DNA of 64,000 bases from Rhodospirillaceae bacterium. GTDB lineage: Bacteria; Pseudomonadota; Alphaproteobacteria; Rhodospirillales; Rhodospirillaceae. The stretch covers positions 1-64,000 of the forward strand of contig NSIP01000010.1 of the NCBI GenBank assembly GCA_002737725.1, given 5' to 3'. The translations under genes were made by a program, and so were the position numbers. Within the stretch, counting starts at the first letter, position 1, and every line of letters starts with the position of its first letter. Under the pieces are notes generated by a model that saw only the letters and a list, made by a program, of their open reading frames with translations, was not told where the DNA came from and searched no databases. Shown here one piece after another: positions 42,467 to 51,351 of the stretch.

Positions 42467-42784
42467 ATGCCCAAAATTAACGTCGTCAACCGCGCCGGAA
42501 AGCAGCACGTCATCGAGGCCAAAGCTGGTCAAACCTTGATGGAAATCCTGCGCGATCAAAATATGGACGTGGAGGCCATCTGTGGCGGCTGCTGCAGTTG
42601 TGCCACCTGCCATGTGTTCATCGACGACGCCTGGGCCTCCAAGCTGCCCGCGCGCTCTGCCGACGAACAAGAGTTGGTCGAAGAAACCGAATCCTACAAA
42701 CCGGCCAATTCCCGGCTGTCGTGCCAGATAAAGATGACCGACGCGCTCGACGGCATTTCTGTGACGGTTGCGCCTGAAGAATAA
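42467..42784 (+). CDS. [2Fe-2S] ferredoxin, adrenodoxin type
   Basis: A 105-residue ferredoxin. The cluster cysteines are C39, C45, C48 and C86, with the spacing Cx5CxxCx37C of vertebrate-type/adrenodoxin ferredoxins; GQTLMEILRDQNM and ICGGCCSCATCHVF are the usual blocks. Two extra cysteines (42 and 43) stand in the loop. The ATG at 42467 is chosen because the fold begins there. It could pass electrons to the Rieske oxygenase 4.4 kb away, although no reductase is present in the window. Confidence 0.93.
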   Translation: MPKINVVNRAGKQHVIEAKAGQTLMEILRDQNMDVEAICGGCCSCATCHVFIDDAWASKLPARSADEQELVEETESYKPANSRLSCQIKMTDALDGISVTVAPEE

Positions 42785-42837
42785 GCGGCTCGTTCAAGGC
42801 CGCTCATGTAATCCCTTGCTGGTTAAGTGAGCCTTCG

Positions 42838-44370
42838 ATGATGACAAAAAAACCAGCACTCTACCAATTGATCTGCAGTTCCTTATTGGTATGCGTGTGC
42901 ATATCCGCGGCCTCTGCGTCTGAATTGCGCTATGGCTCAAAGGGTGTGCCCGTCCATTTCGGCAACCCCTACATGGCCAATGGCTCACCCTCGAATTATG
43001 TCTGGGCGGCGATGTTCGATGCGCTGACGCAAATCGACGCCCAAGGACAATTGAAACCCGCGCTGGCGCTGTCGTGGGAAAATATCGAACCCAAGGCCTG
43101 GCGATTCAGGTTAAGGCCGAACGTGATCTTCAGCAATGGCGAGCCGTTGACGGCCGATGCCGTGATCACAGCGATTGCCTGGTTGAAAACGCCCGAAGGT
43201 CAACGGTCTGTGATCGGCAATGAAATTCGCGACGTCTTATCCGCAGAACGCGTTGACGATTTGACTGTCATCATTCGCAGTGAACGGCCCGATGCGATCT
43301 TGCCGCAGCGCTTATCGGCGGTGCTGTTGGTTGCCCCTCAGGCGTGGACGGCGCTGGGGCCGGATGGTTTTGCCAAAACCCCAGCCACCACGGGCTCGTA
43401 TGAATTGAAAGACTGGGGCGAAAGCACTGGGCGTGTTGTGTTAAATGCCTTCAAGCAATCGTGGCGCCCGCCTGTGATCGAAAAACTCACGGTGATGAAT
43501 TTGCCCGACAACGCATCGCGCCTTCAGGCGTTGCAATCCAAACAAATCGACATCGCCGGTAATATTAATATCGATGATCTCGAAGCCGTAGAACTGTTTG
43601 GAGCACGCGTCGTCACGGGTGCTGCGGCGTCGGTAATGTCCATTGCGTTTCGCGTCACAGACGGACCATCAACGGCACTGAAAGATGTGCGCGTTCGCCA
43701 AGCCATTAACTACGCCGTCGACAAAACTCTGCTCAATGAATCTTTGCTGCGTGGACTTACATCTCCGTCAGGCCAGCCGGCGGCGCGCGGTGTGATGGGG
43801 TATGATCCGACAATTCTGCCGTATCCCTATGACGTGGCCAAAGCAAAAGCCCTGATGAAAGCGGCCGGTTATGAACAGGGCTTTCGGTTAAAAATCGACG
43901 TTATCGTGGACCGCACGCCTGGCGATGCAGCGATCTATCAGGCCGTCGCCGAGATGCTTTCGAAAATCGGGATCAAGGTTGAGTTGCGCACACTCCCGTT
44001 TCCCACTTGGCTCAGCAAATATTTGACCGGGACGTGGGACAAAGACACGGACGCGTTTTCCCAAGCTTGGAATGCAGGTTCTTACAATGATGTGGCCCGG
44101 CCGATGGAAATTTTTTCCTGCCGCAAGCCATTTCCATATTTTTGCGATCAATCGCTGACGGACCGCTTGGTCGCCGCCAATGAGGAAATGAACCTTGAGA
44201 AGCGCGAAACGCTGTTGAAAGACCTGGGTCTCGGTTACCATGACGCGGCGGCGGCTTTGTATTTGCTCGATTTGAATGATTTTTTCGCGGTGCGCGCTGG
44301 GATTGAGAATGTGGAGGTCGTCAATCGCGTTCCCGCGTATCACAAAATAAATATCTCAAAGACGCGTTAG
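42838..44370 (+). CDS. peptide-type ABC transporter substrate-binding protein (second)
   Basis: A 510-residue SBP_bac_5 family protein with a signal peptide (LICSSLLVCVCISAASA, cut near residue 27). KAWRFRLRPNVIFSNGEPLTADA and LKDVRVRQAINYAVDKTLLN are family blocks. No permease or ATPase genes adjoin it, so it may share the importer at 33099-39679 or be an orphan. It lies 53 bases after the ferredoxin gene and is convergent with the GntR regulator, overlapping by four bases. Confidence 0.9.
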   Translation: MMTKKPALYQLICSSLLVCVCISAASASELRYGSKGVPVHFGNPYMANGSPSNYVWAAMFDALTQIDAQGQLKPALALSWENIEPKAWRFRLRPNVIFSNGEPLTADAVITAIAWLKTPEGQRSVIGNEIRDVLSAERVDDLTVIIRSERPDAILPQRLSAVLLVAPQAWTALGPDGFAKTPATTGSYELKDWGESTGRVVLNAFKQSWRPPVIEKLTVMNLPDNASRLQALQSKQIDIAGNINIDDLEAVELFGARVVTGAAASVMSIAFRVTDGPSTALKDVRVRQAINYAVDKTLLNESLLRGLTSPSGQPAARGVMGYDPTILPYPYDVAKAKALMKAAGYEQGFRLKIDVIVDRTPGDAAIYQAVAEMLSKIGIKVELRTLPFPTWLSKYLTGTWDKDTDAFSQAWNAGSYNDVARPMEIFSCRKPFPYFCDQSLTDRLVAANEEMNLEKRETLLKDLGLGYHDAAAALYLLDLNDFFAVRAGIENVEVVNRVPAYHKINISKTR

Positions 44371-45176
44371 CGGACGTCATCGGCCTCTTCTTGCGCCCAT
44401 CGAAATTTCCCGACGTCATCGGGGCGGCGCACCAAATGGATGCGATGCTGGTAGAAGTCGGCCAAGTAGGTTGCCATGTGTTTCTCGACCGGGCGGTATG
44501 ACGCATCGAACACCACCAGGCGATTGCGCACCAGCGGGGTTCCGACCGCGCACTCCAAAGCATGGGCATCTTGCAGGTCGGCCAAGGTCGCGCCGATTAA
44601 TTGGTCGGCACTCAGGATATCGATGCCCTTTTTCTCTAAGATCGAGAACATAGACAAGGACGCAAGCTCGTCGGGTTTAATTTCAATGTTGAGGTCAGCG
44701 GGAATGTAAGACACCGAGCACCCCACGCGCCGTCCGCGCAAAATTCGCACCATCGAGATACGCTGCACCATGGCCCCCATGGCGAGGTTCAGGTCTGCGC
44801 GCGTTTCGTCATCGGCAGCCACGGTTTCAAATTTCAGCTCCTTGATCTCAGAGCGCTTGGTCATAGCGTCCAGGCGCTTGAGCAACTGATCCATGTCGCC
44901 GGTCAGTGGCGGGGGGCTGGCGTTGGTCGCGCCCGTGACAAAAGTTCCACGCCCTTGTTCGCGCAAGATCAGCTTGTCATCGGACAACAAGTCCACGGCT
45001 TTGCGCACGGTAATGCGCGACACCCCAAAAGTGTCGCACAACTCGGTCTCGGTCGGCAGTTGCGCACCGCGGCTATAGTTTCCGTTGTAAATCCAGTCGC
45101 GGACCGTCAGGTAAACTTGGTAGTAGCGCGGAAGCTTTGTGCCATCTCCCAAAGCTTCTGTGGGCAGTTTATTCAT
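44367..45176 (-). CDS. GntR-family regulator with UTRA domain (HutC type)
   Basis: A 269-residue repressor-type protein. The winged helix occupies about residues 20-85 (QLPTETELCDTFGVSRITVR then KAVDLLSDDKLI and GRGTFV), and the C-terminal UTRA ligand domain ends with the strand pattern LVVFDASYRPVEKHM. HutC-type regulators usually control uptake and breakdown of the compound they sense, so the adjacent binding protein and amine oxidase are candidates. A GC-rich CCTCCGCC/GGGGGAGG pair lies just before the start. Confidence 0.9.
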   Translation of the reverse strand: MNKLPTEALGDGTKLPRYYQVYLTVRDWIYNGNYSRGAQLPTETELCDTFGVSRITVRKAVDLLSDDKLILREQGRGTFVTGATNASPPPLTGDMDQLLKRLDAMTKRSEIKELKFETVAADDETRADLNLAMGAMVQRISMVRILRGRRVGCSVSYIPADLNIEIKPDELASLSMFSILEKKGIDILSADQLIGATLADLQDAHALECAVGTPLVRNRLVVFDASYRPVEKHMATYLADFYQHRIHLVRRPDDVGKFRWAQEEADDVR

Positions 45177-45249
45177 TCATCCTCCGCCTCATTTGGGGGA
45201 GGCAATTTTCTAGTTCAAAATAGTGGAATGCGAGCCATCTGTATACTGA

Positions 45250-46653
45250 TCAAACTTTATCAAGCACTTCCATGGCTGCGCGTTCACCCGACTCCATCGC
45301 GCCTTCAAGACCGCTTTGAAGAACGGCGGTATGCTCGCCTGCAAAGTGTAGGCGAGCATGCGTAGCGGCGGCGATATTTCCATACTTGGCGATTTGACCG
45401 GGGCGGCGATAAGCAAAGGTCCCGCGCGACCAGGGATTGGTGGACCAATTGACCACTGCAATGGGCTCGATCCGCCCTTTGGTGCTGGGTCGCGCTTGAT
45501 GAAGGGCGTTGATTGCATATTGAAGGGCCTCGGAATCCGATGCCTTTCGCAGTTTTTGGTTCACGGTGCCCGTCAAATACATCCAGATGTAATTGCCGTT
45601 TGGCACCAACCAATTGTATGCGCGACCCGCCACGCCGTCGGTCCACAATGACGAGCCCAGGCCATCAATGTCCCAGAACTTTTCCTTGATGGCGAAGAAG
45701 ATGCTGGTCGATTGACCATAAGGAAGTGATGCCACGGCTTCGGACTGTAAGGTGGGAAGCCCTGGCGTCAGTTTGATTGTCCGCAACACCGATGCGGGCA
45801 ATGTGCAGACCACAAACCGCCCGCGGAATTTCTTGCCCCTAGCACAACTCACCGTCGCGCCTGTATCATCGACAGCGATACCTTCGACGGGCATGTTCAG
45901 CACAACATTGCCTTTGAGTGAGCCCGCCATGGCGAGCGGCACTTTGCTCATGCCTCCGACGACGTGACTGAAGGGGCCCGACCCGCGTCCCCACTCCAGC
46001 ATCTTCTGTCCGCGCAACGCCCAGAAGAGTGATTCGTCTTTGAGAGAGTCGGCTTGGTTGCTGAGGCTCAAGTATTTCATCGTGGCTTCGTCTGCGCCCT
46101 TGGATGTGTAGAAGTCGTACAAAGACGGGTCAGGTGTGTTACGCGCCTCTTCGAGCCAACTATCGAGTTCTTTCAGGCCGCTTTCTTTGGGCAGAAACGC
46201 CGTGTTCACGGCCATCGGTGGAAATTTTCGCATGGCTTCAGGCAGCGTGTTCTTGGGCGACGAGGGCCAATCTTTGGGGCTGATTAATTCGCCGCCGATA
46301 TTCAGCGCGAACTCAAGCCGCTCGACCTGCCAGGGCCGCAGTTCCAAATTAAAGCGCTGAGCCTGATCGCGCACGCGTGCATACAGCGCACCCACTTCCG
46401 AGCCGCCACTTTCGGGCTTTTCGGGTTTGTCGCTCAGCGTGCGCACCCGACCGCCGATCCGATTGTCGGCTTCGATGACGGTGACACTCAGGCCTGACGC
46501 TTCCAAGATCTGCGCCGCATGCAGGCCTGAAAGCCCTGCACCGATGACGATGACATCCGTATCATCGGCAGCTTTGACGCGCCCGATCGATGTTAGGGCA
46601 ATCGTCGCTGCGCCGACGGAAAGAAGAGTGCGTCGAGAAGATCGGATTGTCAT
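45250..46653 (-). CDS. flavin amine oxidase, exported by Tat
   Basis: A 467-residue flavin monoamine oxidase-family enzyme. SSRRTLLSVGAATIAL is a twin-arginine-like signal; VIVIGAGLSGLHAAQILEA (about 30-48) and DNRIGGRVRTL (about 57-67) form the FAD-binding domain, and FAGEHTAVLQSGLEGAMESG (about 435-454) is the C-terminal FAD block. It would oxidise an amine to an imine with oxygen. It follows the GntR gene on the same strand order but is transcribed before it. Substrate unknown. Confidence 0.9.
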   Translation of the reverse strand: MTIRSSRRTLLSVGAATIALTSIGRVKAADDTDVIVIGAGLSGLHAAQILEASGLSVTVIEADNRIGGRVRTLSDKPEKPESGGSEVGALYARVRDQAQRFNLELRPWQVERLEFALNIGGELISPKDWPSSPKNTLPEAMRKFPPMAVNTAFLPKESGLKELDSWLEEARNTPDPSLYDFYTSKGADEATMKYLSLSNQADSLKDESLFWALRGQKMLEWGRGSGPFSHVVGGMSKVPLAMAGSLKGNVVLNMPVEGIAVDDTGATVSCARGKKFRGRFVVCTLPASVLRTIKLTPGLPTLQSEAVASLPYGQSTSIFFAIKEKFWDIDGLGSSLWTDGVAGRAYNWLVPNGNYIWMYLTGTVNQKLRKASDSEALQYAINALHQARPSTKGRIEPIAVVNWSTNPWSRGTFAYRRPGQIAKYGNIAAATHARLHFAGEHTAVLQSGLEGAMESGERAAMEVLDKV

Positions 46654-46729
46654 GAGGTGACCTCGCACAGGAAAACCAAGAGGTCATGAACATATAACCA
46701 CTGAGCCCGCAGGCAAAGCCTGAGTTTGC

Positions 46730-47755
46730 TTATGCTGCCGTTGACTTTGCAGCAAACAGCCGGTCGAGAATATCACGAGCGACTGTAGGGTTACCCAAAG
46801 ACACCAGCATTTGCCGCTCGCGCCAAGGCCGCACCGCATTACCCCAGATGCGTTTAAAGGCCATGCCCGACACGACATGAGCAATCTCGGTATGGCGTTT
46901 GAAATGCGCCGCAACGTCGGACGTCGCATTGCGACAGCTCGGCGATTCCGTTGGCGATGTTTGCTCTCGTGCGACGATGTTCAGGTGCGCTGTGCCTGGT
47001 GTGATGTAAAGGCTCTCGACCTTGAACCCTGTGGCCGTGAAGATATCTTCCAAACCGGCGTGGTTGAAAGTGTGCAGATGTGCATCATGAAAGCGGCGGC
47101 GCGGCGCGTGGAACCACGACATCACATTAGGCACTTCAACCACCATCAACCCGCCCGGCTTCAGCCAGCAGGCCAATCTTTTCAGCGCGGCGGATGGGTC
47201 GGCGATGTGTTCCAAAACGTGATGCATGGTGATGGCGTCAAAAGTAGCTGCCGGAAAATCGATCAACTCCAAGGTCGTCGCGCGGATATCCAGGCCGTAG
47301 GACTGACTTGCGAAGCTTGCGTATCCCGCATTGGGCTCAACGCCGACAACATCGTATCCGGTGCACGACAGAAGGTAGGCAAATTCACCGCCGCCCGCGC
47401 CGACATCTAAAACTTTTGCCGGAGGTGTGAGAAAGCCGCGAAGACGGCTCAACCGTTCAAGCGCACGATACCCAGCGCGCAGCACGTGTTTGCGTTTCGG
47501 CGTCAGCACACCCTTGTATGTGCTGCGGTAATACTCGGTGTAGTAGGTTTTGAGGTCGTCTTCATTAGGGGCAGGGTTGGTAAACACATGACCGCAGGCC
47601 TGGCACATGACCGTGCGCAAATCACGACCATCGCGATCACGCGTTCCGACAACATCGTGCTCAGTCCTGCCGCATAAAGGGCAGGGCTTGAGGTGGCGCG
47701 CAAGTTGAACTGATCTGGCTTCTAATCGGGCCATCGTTTGTGCATCCACATCCAT
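46730..47755 (-). CDS. SAM-dependent methyltransferase with N-terminal zinc ribbon
   Basis: A protein of 341 residues from ATG 47755. CPLCG and CQACG, about 27 residues apart near the N-terminus, make a zinc ribbon of the kind seen in C-methyltransferases of sugar and lipid pathways. The methyltransferase core has VLDVGAGGGEFAYLL, VVGVEPNAGY and MHHVLEHIADP. The start is uncertain (47779, 47755 or 47734 are in frame); all overlap or adjoin the end of the acyltransferase gene. It may act in envelope polysaccharide or lipid modification, given its neighbour. Confidence 0.82.
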   Translation of the reverse strand: MDVDAQTMARLEARSVQLARHLKPCPLCGRTEHDVVGTRDRDGRDLRTVMCQACGHVFTNPAPNEDDLKTYYTEYYRSTYKGVLTPKRKHVLRAGYRALERLSRLRGFLTPPAKVLDVGAGGGEFAYLLSCTGYDVVGVEPNAGYASFASQSYGLDIRATTLELIDFPAATFDAITMHHVLEHIADPSAALKRLACWLKPGGLMVVEVPNVMSWFHAPRRRFHDAHLHTFNHAGLEDIFTATGFKVESLYITPGTAHLNIVAREQTSPTESPSCRNATSDVAAHFKRHTEIAHVVSGMAFKRIWGNAVRPWRERQMLVSLGNPTVARDILDRLFAAKSTAA

Positions 47756-48636
47756 TGGCCTGGCGTTGCGCGCACCCAATCTTCAATTTTGGTATTCAGG
47801 CGAACCAGTGTGTCATTCACGTCATCGTTACTTGATGCGTTACCTTCGACACTCCAGGGCGATTCAAATGTAATACGAAAGCGCGCGCCCTCTACGCGCT
47901 CGCAGCGTGCGGGGATCAGCTTACAGCCATACTTCATCGCCAATCGCGCGATTGCTTTGCCCGTGCGCGCGCCGTGTCCAAAAAAAGGAATCTCAGGTCC
48001 GGTGTTGGTTTTTTGATCGACCACCATGAACACAGTTCCGCCTGACTGGATGTGTTCGACGATTAAGCGCAAACCATCGGCTCCTTTGGGTGCCAGGGCC
48101 GCAGCGTACTCGTTGCGTACTTTCGCGATCATCGCATCGACCAACTTATTGTTCGGCGCACGGTAGACGATCATCGCTGGCTTGCCCTTAGCCGCTAGCA
48201 CCATAGGCAGCAATTCCCAATTGCCAATGTGCGCGGTAAAAACAATTGCCGCTTTGTTATCTTGCGTCGCCCACCCGAGGCCGTTGCCCTCCACATCAAT
48301 CACGCCATCCCACCGGCGATGCCAAAGCTTCGAGAGATGCGCATACTCGAACATCACACGGCCAAAGTTATCGAACGTGTTGCGCACAATTTTGCGCTGC
48401 TCGGCACGACTGAGGTCGGGCATGGTGCGGGCCACGTTGCGTTTGGCGATACGCCAGGGCTTAGAGATCGGCCCTAAAAAGCGTGCCAACCATCCCCCCA
48501 TGCCTGAAACGGCGCGCAAGGGCAGGCGCTTTAAGCCCGCAAGCACAATAAAGGCAAAGGCAGCCTCGATATAATGGCGGGCTTTGGTGCGCTGTGGTGG
48601 GCGCGATGTGTCGGCGGATTGATCTTTCTCAGCCAT
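47722..48636 (-). CDS. lpxL: lipid A biosynthesis acyltransferase (LpxL/HtrB family)
   Basis: A 304-residue inner-membrane acyltransferase adding a secondary acyl chain to Kdo2-lipid IVA or related intermediates. The catalytic HX4E motif is H136-IGNW-E141 in FTAHIGNWELL; VFMVVDQKTNTG and PFFGHGARTGKA follow the family pattern. The N-terminal region has a hydrophobic segment at about 25-35. The methyltransferase follows on the same strand with overlapping ends. Acyl-chain choice (LpxL versus LpxM type) is not decided here. Confidence 0.88.
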   Translation of the reverse strand: MAEKDQSADTSRPPQRTKARHYIEAAFAFIVLAGLKRLPLRAVSGMGGWLARFLGPISKPWRIAKRNVARTMPDLSRAEQRKIVRNTFDNFGRVMFEYAHLSKLWHRRWDGVIDVEGNGLGWATQDNKAAIVFTAHIGNWELLPMVLAAKGKPAMIVYRAPNNKLVDAMIAKVRNEYAAALAPKGADGLRLIVEHIQSGGTVFMVVDQKTNTGPEIPFFGHGARTGKAIARLAMKYGCKLIPARCERVEGARFRITFESPWSVEGNASSNDDVNDTLVRLNTKIEDWVRATPGQWMWMHKRWPD

Positions 48637-48744
48637 ATTTTCTGCCTAAGCTACCGTGGCGCCGCTGGCAAGGCGCAATCAAAGCCTAAAATCAAGCGCC
48701 GCTATGAATTTACGGCAGGCAGGGAAACTGGCATCGTCGATCTT

Positions 48745-49845
48745 ATGAATGCGGCCCCTTCCTCAGACGCTGCCCTGGCTTCGCCCACGCAGCCACTCTC
48801 GGCGGTCGAGGTGAAAGACCACTCAGCTTGATCGCTGAAATGACGCTGGTGTCTAGCGAATCGCGCAGCTTTGAGACGGTCGCTAAATCGGCACCCGAAC
48901 GCATCATAAGGCATGTTGGCGCGGAAGCCGCCTCGCTTTTTATGCTGGATGATCAAGCTCAGGCGTTAGTATGCACGGCGTGCTATGGGCCGGTTGACAT
49001 CATGGGGCTGCAAATTCCCAGTACGGCGGGGAACGTCGGGCGCGCGGTCCAACAGTAAGAGGCGCAGATCGTCCGCGATGTCCGCGCCGACGTCGATTTT
49101 GGTTCAATGGTGGATGCTAAAACCGGATTTATCACCAAGTCGATTCTTGTCGCCCCGCTGACGGTCGGCCGTCAACGCCTAGGCGCAATTGAGGTCATTA
49201 ACAAACTTGTGGGCGCAGCGATTCTCAGCCGACGACTTAGCTTTGCTTCATACGCTCTCTCGCGCTGCCGCGTTGGCGATTCATAATTTGCGTCTGGCCG
49301 AACGCTTAGTCGAGCAAGAGCGCGAGCGCCATGAGTTGGAATTAGCCTCGGAGATTCAGCACGATTTTCTGCCGCAGCCGTCAGCCAAAGATTTCCCAAT
49401 TCACGGCATCAACATTCTGGCGCGCGCTGTGTCTGGTGATTTCTACGACATCATGACGCTGCCCGACGGACGTATTTGGTTTAATATCGCCGATGTGTCG
49501 GGCAAGGGCATGAATGCGGCCCTGCTGATGGCGAAAACATCGAGCTTGTTTCGCTGTCTGGCCAAAAGCAGTGAACATCCCGGCCAACTCCTGAATGCTA
49601 TCAACAACGAACTATGCGAGACGATCTCTCACGGGATGTTTGTGACCATGGTCGGCGGGCTGTTTGATCCATCCACGGGTGTTGTTAACTTAACCAACGC
49701 GGGGCACGAGCCTCTGCTGCTCTTCGATATTAAGCGTGAATCATTTATGCCGATCCCAGCAGATGCGCCCCCGTTGGGCATCGCCGCGGGAATTGCCGGG
49801 CCAGGCGGGTTTCCTGTGTCCGATCTCGGTCAGATCCAGGGCTAA
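48745..49845 (+). pseudogene. decayed GAF/PP2C-type (RsbU/SpoIIE) signalling gene
   Basis: The parts of one protein lie in three frames. From ATG 48745 a short N-terminus ends at about 48831; a shifted frame then carries a GAF domain (SAPERIIRHVGAEAASLFML, CTACYGPVDIMGL, GNVGRAV) broken by TAA at 49056-49058; GAF text continues as EAQIVRDVRAD and LGAIEVINK until about 49207, where another shift enters FSADDLALLHTLSRAAALAI and a PP2C-like domain (SGDFYDI, ADVSGKGMNAALLMA, NAGHEPLLL). The end at 49845 is short of the usual PP2C C-terminus. The gene is clearly dead. Confidence 0.8.
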
Positions 49846-49940
49846 CAGCGGGCTTGCTCGGGCTTGGTAACAAACCTAGTATCAGCTGCTTCAGAACGTG
49901 GCTAAATTAGCCATAACTTATTGATATATAAGGAAAATAG

Positions 49941-51338
49941 GTGCGGTACATTAGCACCAGAGGTCGCGCGCCAGAGCTTGGGTTCGACGACGCTTTATTG
50001 GCCGGGCTGGCAACCGACGGCGGGCTTTATGTGCCGTCGTCTTGGCCGCGCTTTTCACAAACGGAGTGGGCGGCGTTCGCCGCTCTCGATTATGCCGGGC
50101 TCGCCACCAAGGTGATCGCGCCTTATGTGCGTGGCTCCGTCGCGGAATCATCCCTGCTTTCCATCGCAAAGCAGGCCTACGGCGGGTTTGCGCATCAAGC
50201 TGTCGCCCCGCTCGTGCAGCTCGACTCGCAGCTTTGGCTGATGGAACTTTTTCATGGGCCCACGTTAGCTTTCAAAGATTATGCGCTGCAAATGGTCGGG
50301 TTGTTGTTCGATCATGTGCTGAAAGCGCGCGGCAGCCGGATCACGATTGTTGGTGCCACGTCGGGCGATACCGGATCGGCAGCCATCGAAGCCTGCAAAG
50401 ATCGCGCAGCGGTCGATATTTTTATTCTGCATCCTGCTGGCCGGGTATCGGAAGTGCAACGCCGCCAAATGACGACCGTGCAGTCAAGCAACGTACATAA
50501 TGTCGCAGTGCAAGGCAGCTTCGATGATTGCCAGAATATCGTCAAAGCGATGTTTGCTGACGTGGAGTTGCGCGCGGATCTAAATCTTTCAGCGGTCAAC
50601 TCCATCAACTGGGCGCGGATCATGGCCCAGATCGTCTATTACGCCTGGGCGTCGCTGCGCTTAGGTTCAGAGTACAAGCCCGTTGCCTTTGCGGTGCCGA
50701 CCGGAAATTTCGGCAACGTCTTTGCTGGGTATGTTGCCAAGCAAATGGGCCTGCCCATCGCCAAGTTTGCGGTCGGGTCTAATCGCAACGATATTCTCAC
50801 GCGCTATTTTGAAACCGGGTTAATGACGGCCGCCGATGTCGTGCCCTCGCTCAGCCCTTCGATGGATATTCAAATTTCGTCGAATTTTGAACGGTTGTTG
50901 TTTTCGGCTTACAACAACGACGGTGTTGCTGTGGCCAATCTGATGGAGCGCTTTAAACAAAGCGGCGAGTACGCCGTCGATCCCGCCTCCCACGCTCGCA
51001 TCATGGCGCTGTTTGCGGGTGATCGTTCCAAGGACGACGTCACCAAAGCCACCATTAAATCTGTCTTTGCCGCAACGGGGCAGGTTGTCGATCCGCACAC
51101 CGCCATTGGCATTCATGCGGCCCGCGTGCTTAAAGGCTCGCCAGATATGCCCATCATTGCTTTGGGGACGGCGCATCCGGCGAAGTTCCCGGATGCGATA
51201 GAGGCCGCCATTGGCCAACGCCCCGCGTTGCCAGCTCACTTGGCCGACCTCCTGCAACGCCACGAGCGCTTCACGACACTCGCCAACGATCTCGATCAAA
51301 TCAAAGCCTATGTGCGCCAACACGCGCGGCAGATTTAG
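49941..51338 (+). CDS. thrC: threonine synthase
   Basis: A 465-residue PLP enzyme making threonine from O-phosphohomoserine. GRAPELGFDDALLAGLATDG (about 8-27) and the PLP lysine Lys112 in FHGPTLAFKDYALQ are typical of the long proteobacterial form; VGATSGDTGSAAIEA and VPTGNFGNVFAGY follow. The start is GTG 49941, with AAGGAAAATAG upstream. It is followed 13 bases later by an M16 peptidase gene, a standard alphaproteobacterial pair. ThrB for the preceding step is encoded at 57457-58419. Confidence 0.95.
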   Translation: MRYISTRGRAPELGFDDALLAGLATDGGLYVPSSWPRFSQTEWAAFAALDYAGLATKVIAPYVRGSVAESSLLSIAKQAYGGFAHQAVAPLVQLDSQLWLMELFHGPTLAFKDYALQMVGLLFDHVLKARGSRITIVGATSGDTGSAAIEACKDRAAVDIFILHPAGRVSEVQRRQMTTVQSSNVHNVAVQGSFDDCQNIVKAMFADVELRADLNLSAVNSINWARIMAQIVYYAWASLRLGSEYKPVAFAVPTGNFGNVFAGYVAKQMGLPIAKFAVGSNRNDILTRYFETGLMTAADVVPSLSPSMDIQISSNFERLLFSAYNNDGVAVANLMERFKQSGEYAVDPASHARIMALFAGDRSKDDVTKATIKSVFAATGQVVDPHTAIGIHAARVLKGSPDMPIIALGTAHPAKFPDAIEAAIGQRPALPAHLADLLQRHERFTTLANDLDQIKAYVRQHARQI

Positions 51339-51351
51339 TTTTTAGGAATTC

